From Metridium senile (taxonomy: Eukaryota; Cnidaria; Anthozoa; Actiniaria; Metridiidae), in assembly GCA_949775045.1 (NCBI GenBank), contig OX459096.1:50257438-50321437 (forward strand): 64,000 nt of DNA. The letters are read 5' to 3'. The position numbers and the translations under genes are program-made. A model generated the notes under the pieces. The model did not search any database. It saw only the letters and a program-made list of their open reading frames with translations, and was not told where the DNA came from. Shown here piece after piece: positions 1 through 13,600 of this stretch (positions within the stretch are counted from its first letter, which is position 1; every line of letters begins with the position of its first letter).

Positions 1-1315
1 AGTCCCGCGCGGACCGTTGCCGTGTTTTTTTAACAAAAAAATGGATTCGGTCGCTTATAACTCGCCTATTAGTACGGGGACCCCCATTTTTTTCTTTTTA
101 TTCAAGACTGCATTTACTACTCTTACGATTTAGAATAAAAAATAAAATATTCATTAATTGGATTTTCTGAAATTTTTACAAATGGTACAACTCTATACAC
201 ATGTAGTGTGCGTAATTGGCGTATAATTGTGCTTCTATGGCTCACTTATACCCATATTTGGAAATGATTCAATGATTTTTATGACAGGAAATGTTAGATA
301 ACCCTTAGTACTATCGTTTGATATAATATTATGCTTTTCCTAGCAGAATACGTTCGCATTCTCTTGACTGCTTTGAATAGGTACTTTTGAGCAAATCACC
401 GCAAATTATTGCAAAAACCTACTTTTACTATATCTTATAACTCTATAACCAATACGGTGACCCCAATTTTTTTTCACGTTTTTTGACTTGCCTAACAATG
501 ATCTATAAATGACAGGATTTATAAAAAAATTCATTGAAGAAATCCAAGTATCCGGTACTACCTTAAGCGCTGCTTTATACGCAGATTATTATCATTATCA
601 TCATTATTCAGTTATGACCTCCATCATAGACTTGTGTGTTTATAATTCAAACTTACATATCATTATTTAATTTACTTCTTATTGAGTTGTTAAAGTTAAG
701 GCGAAAGTTTACGGAGAAAGAAATGGACATTCCATTTCCAGTTAGTCCCATAAGAGAGGCCTATTATTGTTATCAGTTGAATGGCTCTTCAACTGAATGA
801 ACCATCCCATGGAAATAAGAACAATACTATTAGCATAACAATAAAACTTCGCCGGATAGACTTCCCCAATTCGATATTAGATATACATAAGTGACTTCAT
901 GACACGACGGTCTAAAGGTGGTAACTAAAGATATGGCTTAGGGGCCAGGCTACCCTCCCTGGCTTTTTCAGCTAAGGGGCTGTTTATATAAAAGCGAGTT
1001 GTCCCTGCTAGCCGGGATAACTCTTTTGTCTTGTATTCCCCGGGGACTCAAAACAATAGAGTTATCGATCCCGGCTAGCAGGGACAACTCGCCTTCATAT
1101 ATAAACAGCCCCTAAGTTTTATGTTTCACTGGGATAGCGCGCTTTACCCTATACGTAAACCGATTCCATGCCTCAACTTCATAGAATGTCTGGGGGAATC
1201 GTCCCACCTTTTTATTTCTCTTTTTCCATTTTTCCTTTGTATTTCTATTTCTTTAATCCTTTAATCGTTTGTGAGAGAATTTTATTCAACAATAATTTAC
1301 GTCTCATATACATAC
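1..1315. other. Intron or 3' flank, no exon seen
   Basis: Begins (on the minus strand) with donor GTATGTATATG at 1305-1315 after the last visible exon, so it is at least the start of an intron. It holds one MITE (976-1112) and two loosely similar stretches near 40-100 and 430-480, each with a run reading ACGG-GACCCC before poly-T. No domain-bearing reading frame was found. Confidence 0.6.
976..1112. mobile_element. MITE with GGGGCTGTTTATATA termini and TAA target duplication
   Basis: A 137-bp foldback element: GGGGCTGTTTATATA at the left end, its complement at the right, and long arms including GTCCCTGCTAGCCGGGA. It is flanked on both sides by TAA (973-975 and 1113-1115). Three-base TNA duplications with G-rich termini are typical of non-autonomous PIF/Harbinger elements; that assignment is inference. 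Confidence 0.75.
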
Positions 1316-1639
1316 CATCTTGCCCAGTGCTGATCAAACGTGCTGGACTATAAGGTCCTTGTGCTACGGTGACTCCAGCAATTTTAATCGAGTAATTTTT
1401 AAAGGTCTTCAAGCCGTCTAGTAGTAATTGATGAGTAATTAGTGCTCTTCGTTTTCGTCTGCTTGACGCCGCTGTGACGTTTTTAAGGTAAGTTATTGGT
1501 GAGTTTATCTCTTGGTAGTGTACCACATAATATTGTAAGACGCCATTTAATTCAGGCTTTGGGATTTCTAGCCATTTAATCAGTATGGAATGTGGCCCTT
1601 GGCTTGTGGCTTCTTGTAGATTCGGGTATGTTGATGGGG
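1316..1639 (-). CDS. Exon 55: fibronectin type III domain 4
   Basis: 324-bp exon, phase 1 to 1, one complete fibronectin III module of about 108 residues. Seen: start APSTYPNL, the strand B tryptophan in ILIKWLEI, the tyrosine pair LQYYVVHY and the end [14 protein letters not shown], which fits the usual G..GxxS pattern. Acceptor TTTGCAG, donor GTATGT. A basic stretch SRRKRRA lies in the middle loop and matches a furin-type R-X-K/R-R site. Probably membrane-proximal if the protein has a transmembrane segment beyond the window. Confidence 0.9.
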
Positions 1640-4600
1640 CTGCAAAGACAAAGTAAAAGCTGTAATCGATTGTTGATATGGAATGTTAGAGCGCAATTTT
1701 TTTAATGTGGCATATGTTCAACTGCGCGCACCAATCATAGGAATTAGTGTATTTAAAATATGAAACAGTCACTGAGGGTAGTCAAGGCCAGGGTTTATGA
1801 AGTTCTTAGTTGTTCAATAATTACGTATAATTACGTAATAATTACGTATAATTTTTTTTTATTATTACAATATTATTATTATTATTATTATTATTACGTA
1901 ATCACCATGCACGTATACGGACGGAGATATCATATTGCGCGCTCAGGCGGATTGCCATTCCGGTTGGTACGAGCTGGAAAGTTTCGAACCATTTGAAGAA
2001 TTTCTCAAAAAACGATAATTTCGGTAACAGTAGTCAATTGGATTGCTCATACACTGATCTCTTCTGCGCATGCGTTTATTTTTTCGGTTTGAACTGATCC
2101 ATTTGGAATGTTCTTTCTCTGATCTATTTCAATAAACCGGTTTCTTTGTACAAATGGTAAGCACCCCGAGTGGTCTGGCAAGTCAGCTAGCCGGCTGATT
2201 CGGTGTTTAAATGCATGCATTTTCTGCTTACATTGATGGATTATCACTTTGTTGTTGTTCATCGATCGTTTGTTTGCTGTTTTTCATTTTGTCATTATAT
2301 GTATTCTTAATAGGTACACTGACCTGCTTGTTCGGTTTTGAATACAAACGACCCGTTAATCAAAGGTCCTGTTCCTTTAGAGTTAAACCCTCCAATCTGT
2401 ATACGGTAGCTAGAGTACGGTCTCAGGTTTGTTAGAGCTATTTCTGCATTGTCTGATATTGCAAAGTAACTTGACATTGGAAGGTTACTGTCATCGAGTA
2501 AATGGTACACTATATTATATCCTCGTATTAAACCATTGCGTTGTGACGATAAAATCGGTTGCCATACTAAATGGAGCTCAGTTGCATTGCTGCTTCGTGT
2601 AGTTATATTGCTAGGAGATCCTGTAGGAACTGCAACAATAGAACACATAAGTACATTTGCCGTGTTTAGATTCCTTTTTTATTTATCTGCACCAGCATAT
2701 CCTAAATATAAATTGTAGCGCTGTAAAACATAAAATGGATAATATTATACATATGTCGAGGGTGTCATCTTTATCTTCATCGAATATTCGTTAGTGAAGA
2801 TTCTGCGGTTTTCGACTTTCTGCGAACACAGACTTTAGTTGTGAAATACGTTTTTGACTCCCGTCAATCAAAGACATAAAAGGTGCCGAGCAATTAGCAG
2901 CAGCCAAAAACGTATTTCACAACTAGCTGTTGCAATGTCTGAGTTCGCAGAAAGACGAAAACCGCAATAATATTTGTATAATAATTTTTGTTATATAAAT
3001 AATAAGTCACGATCTGTGATATCCAAACGACTTCGGTACAATGCACAAAACTATCTTTACCTTCTTCGTCGGTCATACAATTAACTGGCTGACTGTAAGG
3101 TCCTCTTCCCACTGCATTAAACGCTGCAACCATTGTACTATATGCTGTAAATACTTCCAGTCCAACTAGATCAACTTCAGTACAATTCACAAGCACTGTA
3201 TAGACTCGACTGCTGTTTCTGTAGATCGAAACCTGATATCCCTCCGTTGTAGTATTATCTGCTTGGGTAGAATTATCCCATTTAACATAGATACTTGTTG
3301 AGCTGGTATTGTAAGCGGCTCTAATATTTGGTATAGCAGTTGGTGCTAGAAATACAATAATATTATTTGTTTAATTATCAGAACTCTGGGCCTCATGCCA
3401 GTGACACTTAATGTTGTCGCTGCACTGTGCGGCACTTATATTAGACAACATTTAGCAATATTAGGTGGTATTGGGTGAATTTTATGTAAGTTTTCATTAC
3501 ATATGGCAACCCCGGATTTATAAAATGGCCATTATACGCCGCGTATTAGTGGACAGTTTATATATTTTCTGTAGTGTTTCGCCGTGTTCTATCAATAATA
3601 CATGTAGAGTATAATACGATGCTACATGTACTATATTTCTTGATATCGACTTGTCATTTCAAAGATGTAAAGGTTTAAAATTGGAAAAATGCAAAGTGAT
3701 GACGTCAACCCAGGATTCATTTAAAATATAAAATTATTATCGTGTAACATAATTATGGTAAATCAGTTATATATGGTTTTTATTCCATGGTTTTTATGTT
3801 GAGTAGAGTTTTGACAAGAGCTACAGGTAGTAAAACACACAAGAACAAGAGCAAATACTTGGGTTGACGTCATCTTACTTGCATTTATACATTTTAAACA
3901 AGTCCATACTCAGATTTATTGTACCATCGTATTACACCCTAAATGTAGAAGCGATTTTGAACTTATCCATCATAGGTGATAAGCTCTTTAATAAAACCAG
4001 TAAATAAAAAGGCATATAGCTACAGCCGACTTCAAAATTGCTGAGAAGCAACCGCAGGCTGGCCATTAATTGTGAAAAACCTTTTCTCAACATTATAAAC
4101 TTCCACTGCCCTATAAATGGACTGAAATGAGCTATTATGATTGATTCGGAGTAGGTGGCTGAAATAGTAGCAGATGACAGTATTGTAAATGAAAAGTTGT
4201 TTAACACTTGCCTCCGTTCAAGTAAGAGAACACCACTTCACTGGAAGGCGGGCTTTCTCCCTTTATATTGTATGCTGTTACCCATATTCTAAGTAGTGCG
4301 TAGGGTCTCGGGTCATTCACGATAACGCTGGTCTTGTTCCCTTCTATGACAAATTTGAATGGGCTCAATTCTCCCTGTTTTTGATAATAGACATTATATC
4401 CTTGAAACCAGGAATGCACAAGGTCAGACATGTCGGGCGCTGTCCAGTTGACGTGAATGGCCATACTGTTTGCTATTATATCGTAATGGACGTTCAATGG
4501 TTTGTTGGGAACTGAAATAGAAAAGAAATCATGTATATCTATCATAACTTTCAAAAAGTACTTTTACACTATAACTAAAGAAATATCCCGATCTCCATGA

Positions 4601-7600
4601 TACCCTAATAAAGGACCTTTCCTCTGCTGCTTCTACTCAGTGTTTAGTCCTAATTAAAAATGTCATTTGGTCCTTTTAAAGGTAAACATTAGGTTGACAA
4701 TCTTACAGTGGTACAACTTACCAAGTACAGGCATGACTTGGACGTTTTCAAGTGCGAGGTTATTTAAGGTGGATGTAGATTCTACTTTGTCTAGTAGAGA
4801 TGCCACGCTTTTGCTTGACCAAGGATAGTAACTAATGGTAAAGTTACATACAACACTCTCTTGCCTTGAACTATGAATAGACAATGTATTTAATAAAACA
4901 ACAACAAACAAACAAACAGATATCGAAACATATCGAAGAAAAAAATCGACAAATCGACAAAACAAGAAACCTATATCGTAGATGCTCATCGGAAAAACCC
5001 CTAAAAGATACCGGAAATGATAAAAATTGGCGTGGTTTTGCGGATTTTTCTACCCCTAAATTAAAAGATACCACACACGAATAACAAAATAGCAATATTT
5101 TTGATATTGTATGACTAAGTCGACAACGTTCGTACATCGTACCCTAAAAGATACCAAAGTAATGGTGAGTAATTCTAAATTTCAATTTTGGTACCCTAAA
5201 AGATACCAAATCGTTCATTTTAACCCCTAAAAAAAAACACAACGAGCATCCCCGATACTTTTGCCCGGGAAACAAAACAAACAAACAAACAAACAAACAA
5301 ACAAACAAACAAACAAACAAACAAACAAACAAACAAACAAACAAACAAACAAACAAACAAACAAACAAACAAACAAACAAACAAACAAACAAACAAACAG
5401 GAAGACCTAGATAGGCAGATAAACAAGCTAACATCCATCAAATGATCAGATATTTGAATTCAATAAATAATAAATAGATATGCTCGTACCTGACTGCATC
5501 AACTTTGATACTATAGATGGAACCTGCTGCACTGCTTCTATAGAAACTTGTTATCTGTAGAACAAGAAGTTTTGTAAAATATTTTAAAAAATAATCTGGA
5601 TAGCCTTATTTTACTTGTAAATTTGTTGCATATCTCTAGCTTCGTCGCATGTTAATGAATTAGATTATATGATGAATGGCTATATAAACATCACGTGTTT
5701 CTATCTAATGTGATATAAACCTTTTTACGATAATCATAAGCTGGCCGTGTCTCTGAGTATAAATTTAGTACCAGCTAATCAGAGTGGGCGTAGTATATCT
5801 CAAATAGTTTTTTTTTAAATTATATTTTTATACTAACGTTGCTCTCTATTCTTCCAAGAAGGTCTAGATACAAAGCACTATCTTTTTTGGACAGGTCGGT
5901 GTGCCATGTTTCATTTGGAAGTTTTGCAGAGAAAACCACTGGTACATTTGTTCTATCTTGAAATTAAAAAAGAAGAAGAACTTGGTATTAATGTCATTAG
6001 TTAATTGCAATATATGATCATCGCTGTTGAGGAATACCCTCATTACTACCCACTGTTCCCTTTGTGTGTCTCTAGTTTCATATCTAGCTAGTATATTCCA
6101 TTTTCAGATCGGCATGAGGGCGTTATTAACGAAATGCAAGATAAAGAATATATCGTACTAAGACAAGGTTCTTAAAACGAACACCCAGCTCTTGATTGTA
6201 CCTTATAGCGGTGCCAATCCGACCATTGGTCATCGATTGGTTCTTGTCCGGACCGTCAAGCCGTGTAACTTTCAATAAAAGCCGTTTTCAGTGGAACCCC
6301 TCTATACAGCAAGGTCCCGGTATATTGAGGTTTTGGTATCAAAAATATCAGGTTTAGAATAAAGAACTATTGGCTATTTTTGAGGGTCCGGTGTAAAGGG
6401 GTTCCTCTGTAGAATCTGTTTATTCATAACTGCTAATCAATCTCATAAGTGGAAATAGGTGACATACAATTCCACCATAAATATTATTAAATCTTGAAAT
6501 AATGATTGTTGACATTTACCTGTATAAGCCGCCATGGTGTTTTTAATCTGAAGCTCATCCAAAGCGATGCCTGATATGACGAGGTCATCGTAGTCGGCTT
6601 TGGCTCCACCAGGACTTAACCTAATCAAGCCATTGTCTGGATAATTCAAACTGCTTGCACTCAACGTTGTAAAGTTCCTTTTAATTATAGGTACATGTTT
6701 TCCATTTCTATATATCTGACTTTCTAGCACACTTATAACAATAGTGTAATGGCTCCATATCCCAGCTGGGGAATTGAACATATTAACACAGAACCTTACA
6801 TCGGTGCTGAATACCTTAGCAGCTAACTGCATAACTGTGCCTTTGGGTTGATACACAGATAATAGGCCATTGATATCCAAGAAAGTCTGATTTTTATCGC
6901 TATTCATCAACCAGTACCTAAGCCACAAGCTGACTGTTAGATCACAGCCTGAGTTTTTTTTTAGGCAGCTTGTATTGAAGCGTTCTAGTACAACCATGGA
7001 TCCTGTGTCGCCTGTTGTTTTCAAAGCTCCCATGTTCACACCTGGAATCGGTGTGACGTCGCCTTTGACCACGCCCCATATCTTGCTTTTTAGGTTTTTG
7101 ACGTTGTAAGGGTGGTCAAGAGGCCAATAGTAATGAGCATTGGTGAATATTATTTTTTCTAAAAGAAAAATATTCTTACAAAAGAACACCTCAAGGTAAG
7201 TGGCTGACCCCAACATTGTCAAGTTAGAGTTCAGCTATTGATCAAGGTTAAGAAAGGGGAGAAAAGTTAAAAAGTTAAAAGGTTACGGTCCACGTTTTCA
7301 GTGTACTCCCACATGCTCTCAGTTTAAAATGCTTTTAATTTTAAGCTTTAAAATGATATATACTTTGTTTATCTTTAGTGTGAAATGACACACTAATAAT
7401 TCTTAACTGATCGAGAGCACCTCGCGAAGGTGGACTGTAACCTTAACCTAGAACAATGCATATTCAACGCATGGAATTTAACATTAGGTTTGAAGCTGTG
7501 TTATGTGGACACTAAGGATTGCAAAATTAAATTGAGTGTTTTTTTTATAGCATATAATGGGAACAGCAAAATAAACCATATTTGGTTTATTTTGTCTAGA

Positions 7601-10600
7601 GCTATTACTATATCTGGCTTTTGTGCGTAGTAATTAGGTATCACTTTGTTTGTCTAAAGCTGTTACTATATCTGGCTTTTGTGCGTAGTAATTATGTATC
7701 ACTTTGTTCGTCTAGAGCTGTTACTATATCTGGCTTTTGTGCGTAGTAATTAGGTATCACTTTGTTCGTCTAGAGCTGTTACTATATCTGGCTTTTGTGC
7801 GTAGTAATTAGGTATCACTTTGTTTATCTAGAGCTGTTACTATATCTGGCTTTTGTGCGTAGTAATTAGGTATCACTTGGTTACAAAAGTCGGTAGTCAG
7901 TGAACTTAATTCAACAAAAATTAAAAATTGCAATCAGAAGATTAATTTAAAATACTTGAAAGGGTTTAGTGTTGATAACAAAATACATACATACCTAGAT
8001 AACACAGACCGAATGATGTATCAGCGGTTGTACATTTACAACCTCCATTGATTTCATCGCAGTTATATTGGTATCTACATTCATTGTGACATAGGCTATC
8101 TGTAAATATTAAATCGAACTGAATGAATCATTCAATCAATCAATCAATCAGTCAATCAATCATCAATTCATCAGCCAATCATGTATCGATCAATCAATCA
8201 TCAATTAACCAATTTTTTCAATCAATCATTCAATCATCATCAGTTCAATCAATCAGTTTATACGCTAAATTGATACCTTTTTTGTACAGCACTTCAATAT
8301 CATCAACCTCAAAGCTTCCAGTTTTTAGTCCATCCATCGATCCATACGATACATTTCCACGGTATACCGCTGTATTCATAGAACCGTTAATTCCGACAAT
8401 CAAATCGTGTGGGGATTCACCGAACACTAATCCACGGGATTGCTGGATACTAATTGATGTTCCAATATGCTTGTTATGTAATCTTGCAACTATAGATGAG
8501 TTGGAGATATCATTTAAGACGAACAGGAACGCCTTGGGATCAGGGCGGTAGTTTTTTCTCTGACCTTTATGAAAAGAAGGTTATACATATAAAGACATAT
8601 ACCAACAAATGTAACACTTACGTCATCATCAAATTCAAAAGCGTAGTTTTGACATTCTACGGGGGACAAGGTTTATATTATTCAACAGTTTATGTCAAGT
8701 ATATGATTTATTCATTTGAATTAATTCAGCATTGATTGACTTACAGGAAGATGGGCTGTAAACATCAACGTTTCCATGTGCTCTATTACGAGCGTCTGCC
8801 CACGATAAAAGGTTCCCTCGCACAGTGCCGCATCTCAAAGCCATCACCCTAAGAGCATCTTGGGACATCACATAATCCATCATATTGAAATCAGTCAATC
8901 TTCCAATGAAAGTGAGATTAGATGTTGGATCTCCATCAGGGTCGTCGTTCTGTGGAGTCTGACCAAGGATTATTTTACCATCCTTTGGTAATTCTTCAAG
9001 AACGTCATGAGGGAGGTCTAGGGTACCTTCTAGTAAGCCATCGATGTTGACTTGAAGATCTTTATTGTCTTTGAACCACGTGACTGCCACGTGATGCCAA
9101 TACCCATCATTAATCGACGCGCCGATATGCAGACTAGAAAACGTATAACAACTATATTAGAAACATAGAAGAGGATTTACTTGGCTCTCCGTGTATAGCT
9201 ATAGCACTGAAAAAAGCTTTTAAAAGTCGTATTGTGCTGAGCACTGATGCCCTTGGATAAAGTAAAATTAGCAAAGCACGGAAATGTAACCGCTTATCAA
9301 TAGAAAACACATTTGAATTTACTTTGAATCTCTGTGCAAATTGCCTTTGTCAAATAGAACAGCGGTGCTAGATAACATGAAACTGGTCTATTACATTGTG
9401 TTTTACTCTGAATTGAGGCTATCCCTGCATGTATAAATGCACCTTTTGTCAAATAGAACAGCGGTGCTAGATAACATGGAACTGGTCTATTACATTGTGT
9501 TTTACTCTGAATCAAGGCTATCCCTGTGTAAATGCGCCTTTTGTCAAGTAGTACAGCGGTGCTAGATAACATGAAACTGGTCTATTACATTGTGTTTTAC
9601 TCTGAATCGAGGCTACCTCTGTATAAATGCACCTTTTGTCAAATAGTACAGCGGTGCTAGATAACATGAAACTGGTCTATTACATTGTGTTTTACTCTGA
9701 ATCGAGGCTACCTCTGTATAAATGCACCTTTTGTCAAATAGTACAGCGGTGCTAGATAACATGAAACTGGTCTATTACATTGTGTTTTACTCTGAATCAA
9801 GGCTATCCCTGTGTAGATGTGCCTTTTGTCAAATAGTACAGCGGTGCTAGATAACATGAAACTGGTCTATTACATTGTGTTTTACTCTGAATCAAGGCTA
9901 TCCCTGTGTAAATGCGCCTTTTGTCAAGTAGTAGAGCGGTGCTAGATAACATGAAACTGGTCTATTACATTGTGTTTTACTCTGAATCGAGGCTACCTCT
10001 GTATAAATGCACCTTTTGTCAAATAGTACAGCGGTGCTAGATAACATGAAACTGGTCTATTGTAAAGCGCATGAAACATAAAAGTAAACAATTAGCACCA
10101 CCTTACATGACATGACATTACCTTTGCTCTTTCTGAGGAGAATTGTCGCATTTCTTAACACATTTAAACACAAAGATCCACGTCGAATTGGCTGCATCCC
10201 TTGTAAAGCTTATCCCCAAGTGTTGTTTGGTATTGCAGTTATCAACCATGTATGATATCATATGTAAATCGTTATAACTGTCTGTTTTCATCCACCATGA
10301 CATGGTAAACTGTTGTAATTTATCAGTCAACGTTGAATCAATCACTACATAGCCTGACTTGTCGGGTGTAGGTGTAAAGTTGAAATCGAAATCAGTGTCA
10401 TCTGCAAGAAATATGACATCATGTAAATGTTTGTTTTACAATTTTACTATCGACAGAACTTGCTCAGCCCCTTATGATGAAGTTCTTTGTAGAACAGGGA
10501 CGTCCTTTTATGTACGCAAATGCGCACGTAGTTTTCCACGAATTATGTATTTGAACCGAAAATCCTGGCTATTCGTGCCGGCGTACTTGATAATATGGGT

Positions 10601-13600
10601 CGTTTTCTGGGCTCCTTATTCGTGTACTGGACACAGCTTACACAAAGGACTACAAGTTAAATAATAGAACAAAGATACCAAAGAATACAATAGATTTCCA
10701 CTACACAACGGAGGAGCCCATTCAGGCCTCGTCTACACGAATCCGATCCGGCTGAAACCGCATAGAAATATTTGCGTCCACACGAATCCGCGTATCCGGA
10801 GAATTCAAGTAAAAGTATGCGGTTTCGGTGACCGGATTCACTGGATTCGTGTGGACGATAGGCCAATTCGCATCAAAAAGTATGCGGTTTCAAAAGTATC
10901 CGGATCCGTGTAGACGGGGTCTCAATGAAAGGCCTAGCACGCGATTTTTAAATTGTTTAAAGACCATCAACGCCCATTTCCCAAGAGGTTTTGGAATGTT
11001 TTCGTGGAGGCCAAATTGACAATAGACGAATTCCTTAATCACGCCCCAATTCTATTGTTTATAAGAGAAACATTTTGAAGTTATCGATGAGTTTTTCTAT
11101 TAGGCCTCGTCTACACGAATCCGATCCGGCTGAAACCGCATAGAAATATTTGCGTCCACACGAATCCGCCTATCCGGAGGATTCAAGTAAAAGTATGCGG
11201 TTTCGGTGTCCGGATTCACTGGATTCGTGTGGACGATAGGCCGATTCGTATAAAAGTATGCTGTTTCAAACGTATCCGGATCCGTGTAGACGGGGTCTTA
11301 GTCTAGCGGCTATAAGCACATTAAACCCAGGGGAGAAGCGTTTTACATAACCTTTGTGTGTAATATTACAAAGGTGTGAATATTAAAGGATTATTAACCG
11401 AGCGTGAGGTCTGTCCGGGAAAATATCAGACCGAGGTCTTGACAGTACGGAACGAGCGCAGCGAGGTCCGTACAAAAAAGGCCGAGGTCTGATATTTTTC
11501 CGGACAGGCCGAACAAGCGAGGTTGATAAATCGTTTATTTTATGGCTTTTTTTCTTAGCGATGTACGAAATTTCAAATATTTTATCGCCGAATCTTTCAT
11601 TGTTGAATGAATAAAAATACATCAAACACAAACTATAAACTGGCTAAAAAACACTTTGCAGGTATGAAAAGGCAAAACTTTAACAAAATATTTATTGCAA
11701 TACTTTACAAGTTGTTTTTTAATTTCCTGGTCTGAAAAAAATACGAAAATTGGACCGTTGTCATGGTAACGGTCTGATATATATGGGAAAATATCAGACC
11801 GGAAATCAGCCAATCAGAGTGCACGTACTATCATAGCCATATAATAAAGAGAAATATTATTATATTCAAGATTTTAAAAGTGGCGATTTAAAAAAATATA
11901 ATAGCATACGCAATGCTGATTTTACCGAATAAGGCGTGTAAAAACTCGTTTCGCAGCATTAAGTCCGTGCATACAAGTATGCGAATATATTAAAAGTGGT
12001 CATACTTTTGCGCGTCGCGCTGTAAGATTGTTTTAACTTTTGTTAAGATTTTAAGATTGTTTTAACTTGCTCCATAAATTGCTCCAAATAAAGCTTCTTG
12101 TTTTTTTGATGTTATGTTTAAATATATTGTAGTGCTTGGCAGCCTTGATTTTCAGCAGCGGATGTTCTTGATGTTTGAATTCAAGAGTCAGTTATCTAGG
12201 GGTTATAATTCAGCCACCTGCTCTCCACTGCATTATAATAATAAATGCCACCGGGCCCGAATTTAGAATGCAGATTTTTCCTAAAATACCCAAACCGACT
12301 GGGAACAAAAAAAAATGGGCGTGGGTGTTCTTAAACTATGATTTAATTCATATGACATCGATTAAAATAAATGACAATTGTGCTGTTGTTGGCGATATTG
12401 ACGGTCAGTTGGAAACTATTTCCCTAGTTAGTTGACAATAATAATATCAATATATATCATTTTACATTTAAATGATCATCACGATGATAACAGCCGAATT
12501 CTGATGAATGATAGTTATGTAAAACTCCAAGTAAAATGACATTTTTTTCTTATCGAGAAGGGCAAGACAATAAAACATAAATAAAAATCACATAAAGAGA
12601 AAGAAAATCATACTTTTGTGGTATGGACAAGTCGACGGGATAACTGTTGTGTTTTCCTGGATTCCTTGTATAAACATGTTCCATGTAATGAGATCACCGT
12701 GGTAGATCTGACCACACCCACGACCCATAAGCCTACCAATCCCATCACCGATGGCATTGGACCAGATATTAACACGATCGAGTTTCCCTTGATAATATTC
12801 AGTGTTTGCTGGTTTCTTGCCAAGTATAAACGATATTCCTGCAGGTAGAAGTTCGTCGTCTAGATCCTTTTTGGCTTTAAAATCCCCATCGATGTAAATT
12901 GATAAGTTTTTTTGAACGTTTTGCCATTGTACAAAAATGTGATGCCATTTGTTGTCATGAAGATGAAGACCTGAAACACTAAACAAAGGAGATGATCATT
13001 GTATCAGAAAGCAAACATTATACCCATGAATTAAATTACTTCTGTGTAATGGTACTTGTTAAGAGGATATTAGTCATCATCAAAGTCAAGTAAAATGGTA
13101 AATATAAAGAGGTATTGTTTCCTTTTAGTTTGGTTGAGTGATTGTGACTAAGTAGAGTGCTGAATAAAGTCTAGATAATAACTACCGTTTTTACTCGAAT
13201 AAGCGCCGGCCCCGAATGCAATCACCTCTTTGACCCATCCAATTGTTAAAGCCTGGTTCACACTAGCGACATAAGAATTAGCAACATACGCAAAGTTAAT
13301 GAAACATGAAGGTGTGAGAGAAGACCAGTGCGAATAATGAGCAAAGTCAAACTGAGTCTGCGTATGTTGCTTATGCTTAATATGCTTATATATGTAGCTA
13401 GTGTGAACCATGCAAATAAGTGCCTCCCTCGAATATGCGCCACCCTCGAATAAATGCTTCCCTCAAATAAGTGCCGCATTTCAAGAAAAATTGAAATAAA
13501 CATTTAATTCTTGGGCTGCAACCATTCCCAGGAGAGTGAATTGGACAAAAGAAACGGCAATCATGCTGGTGGTTATGACTTGAGAAAACCATCACCGTGA

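Larger units (their letters stand above)
10402..12613. other. 2.2-kb intron rich in MITEs
   Basis: Separates the two pentraxin domains inserted in the TLDc. It contains two copies of one MITE (10725-10921, 11103-11297), the larger inverted element at 11390-11846 and otherwise unremarkable AT-rich sequence. No exon with a recognisable module was found. Confidence 0.75.
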
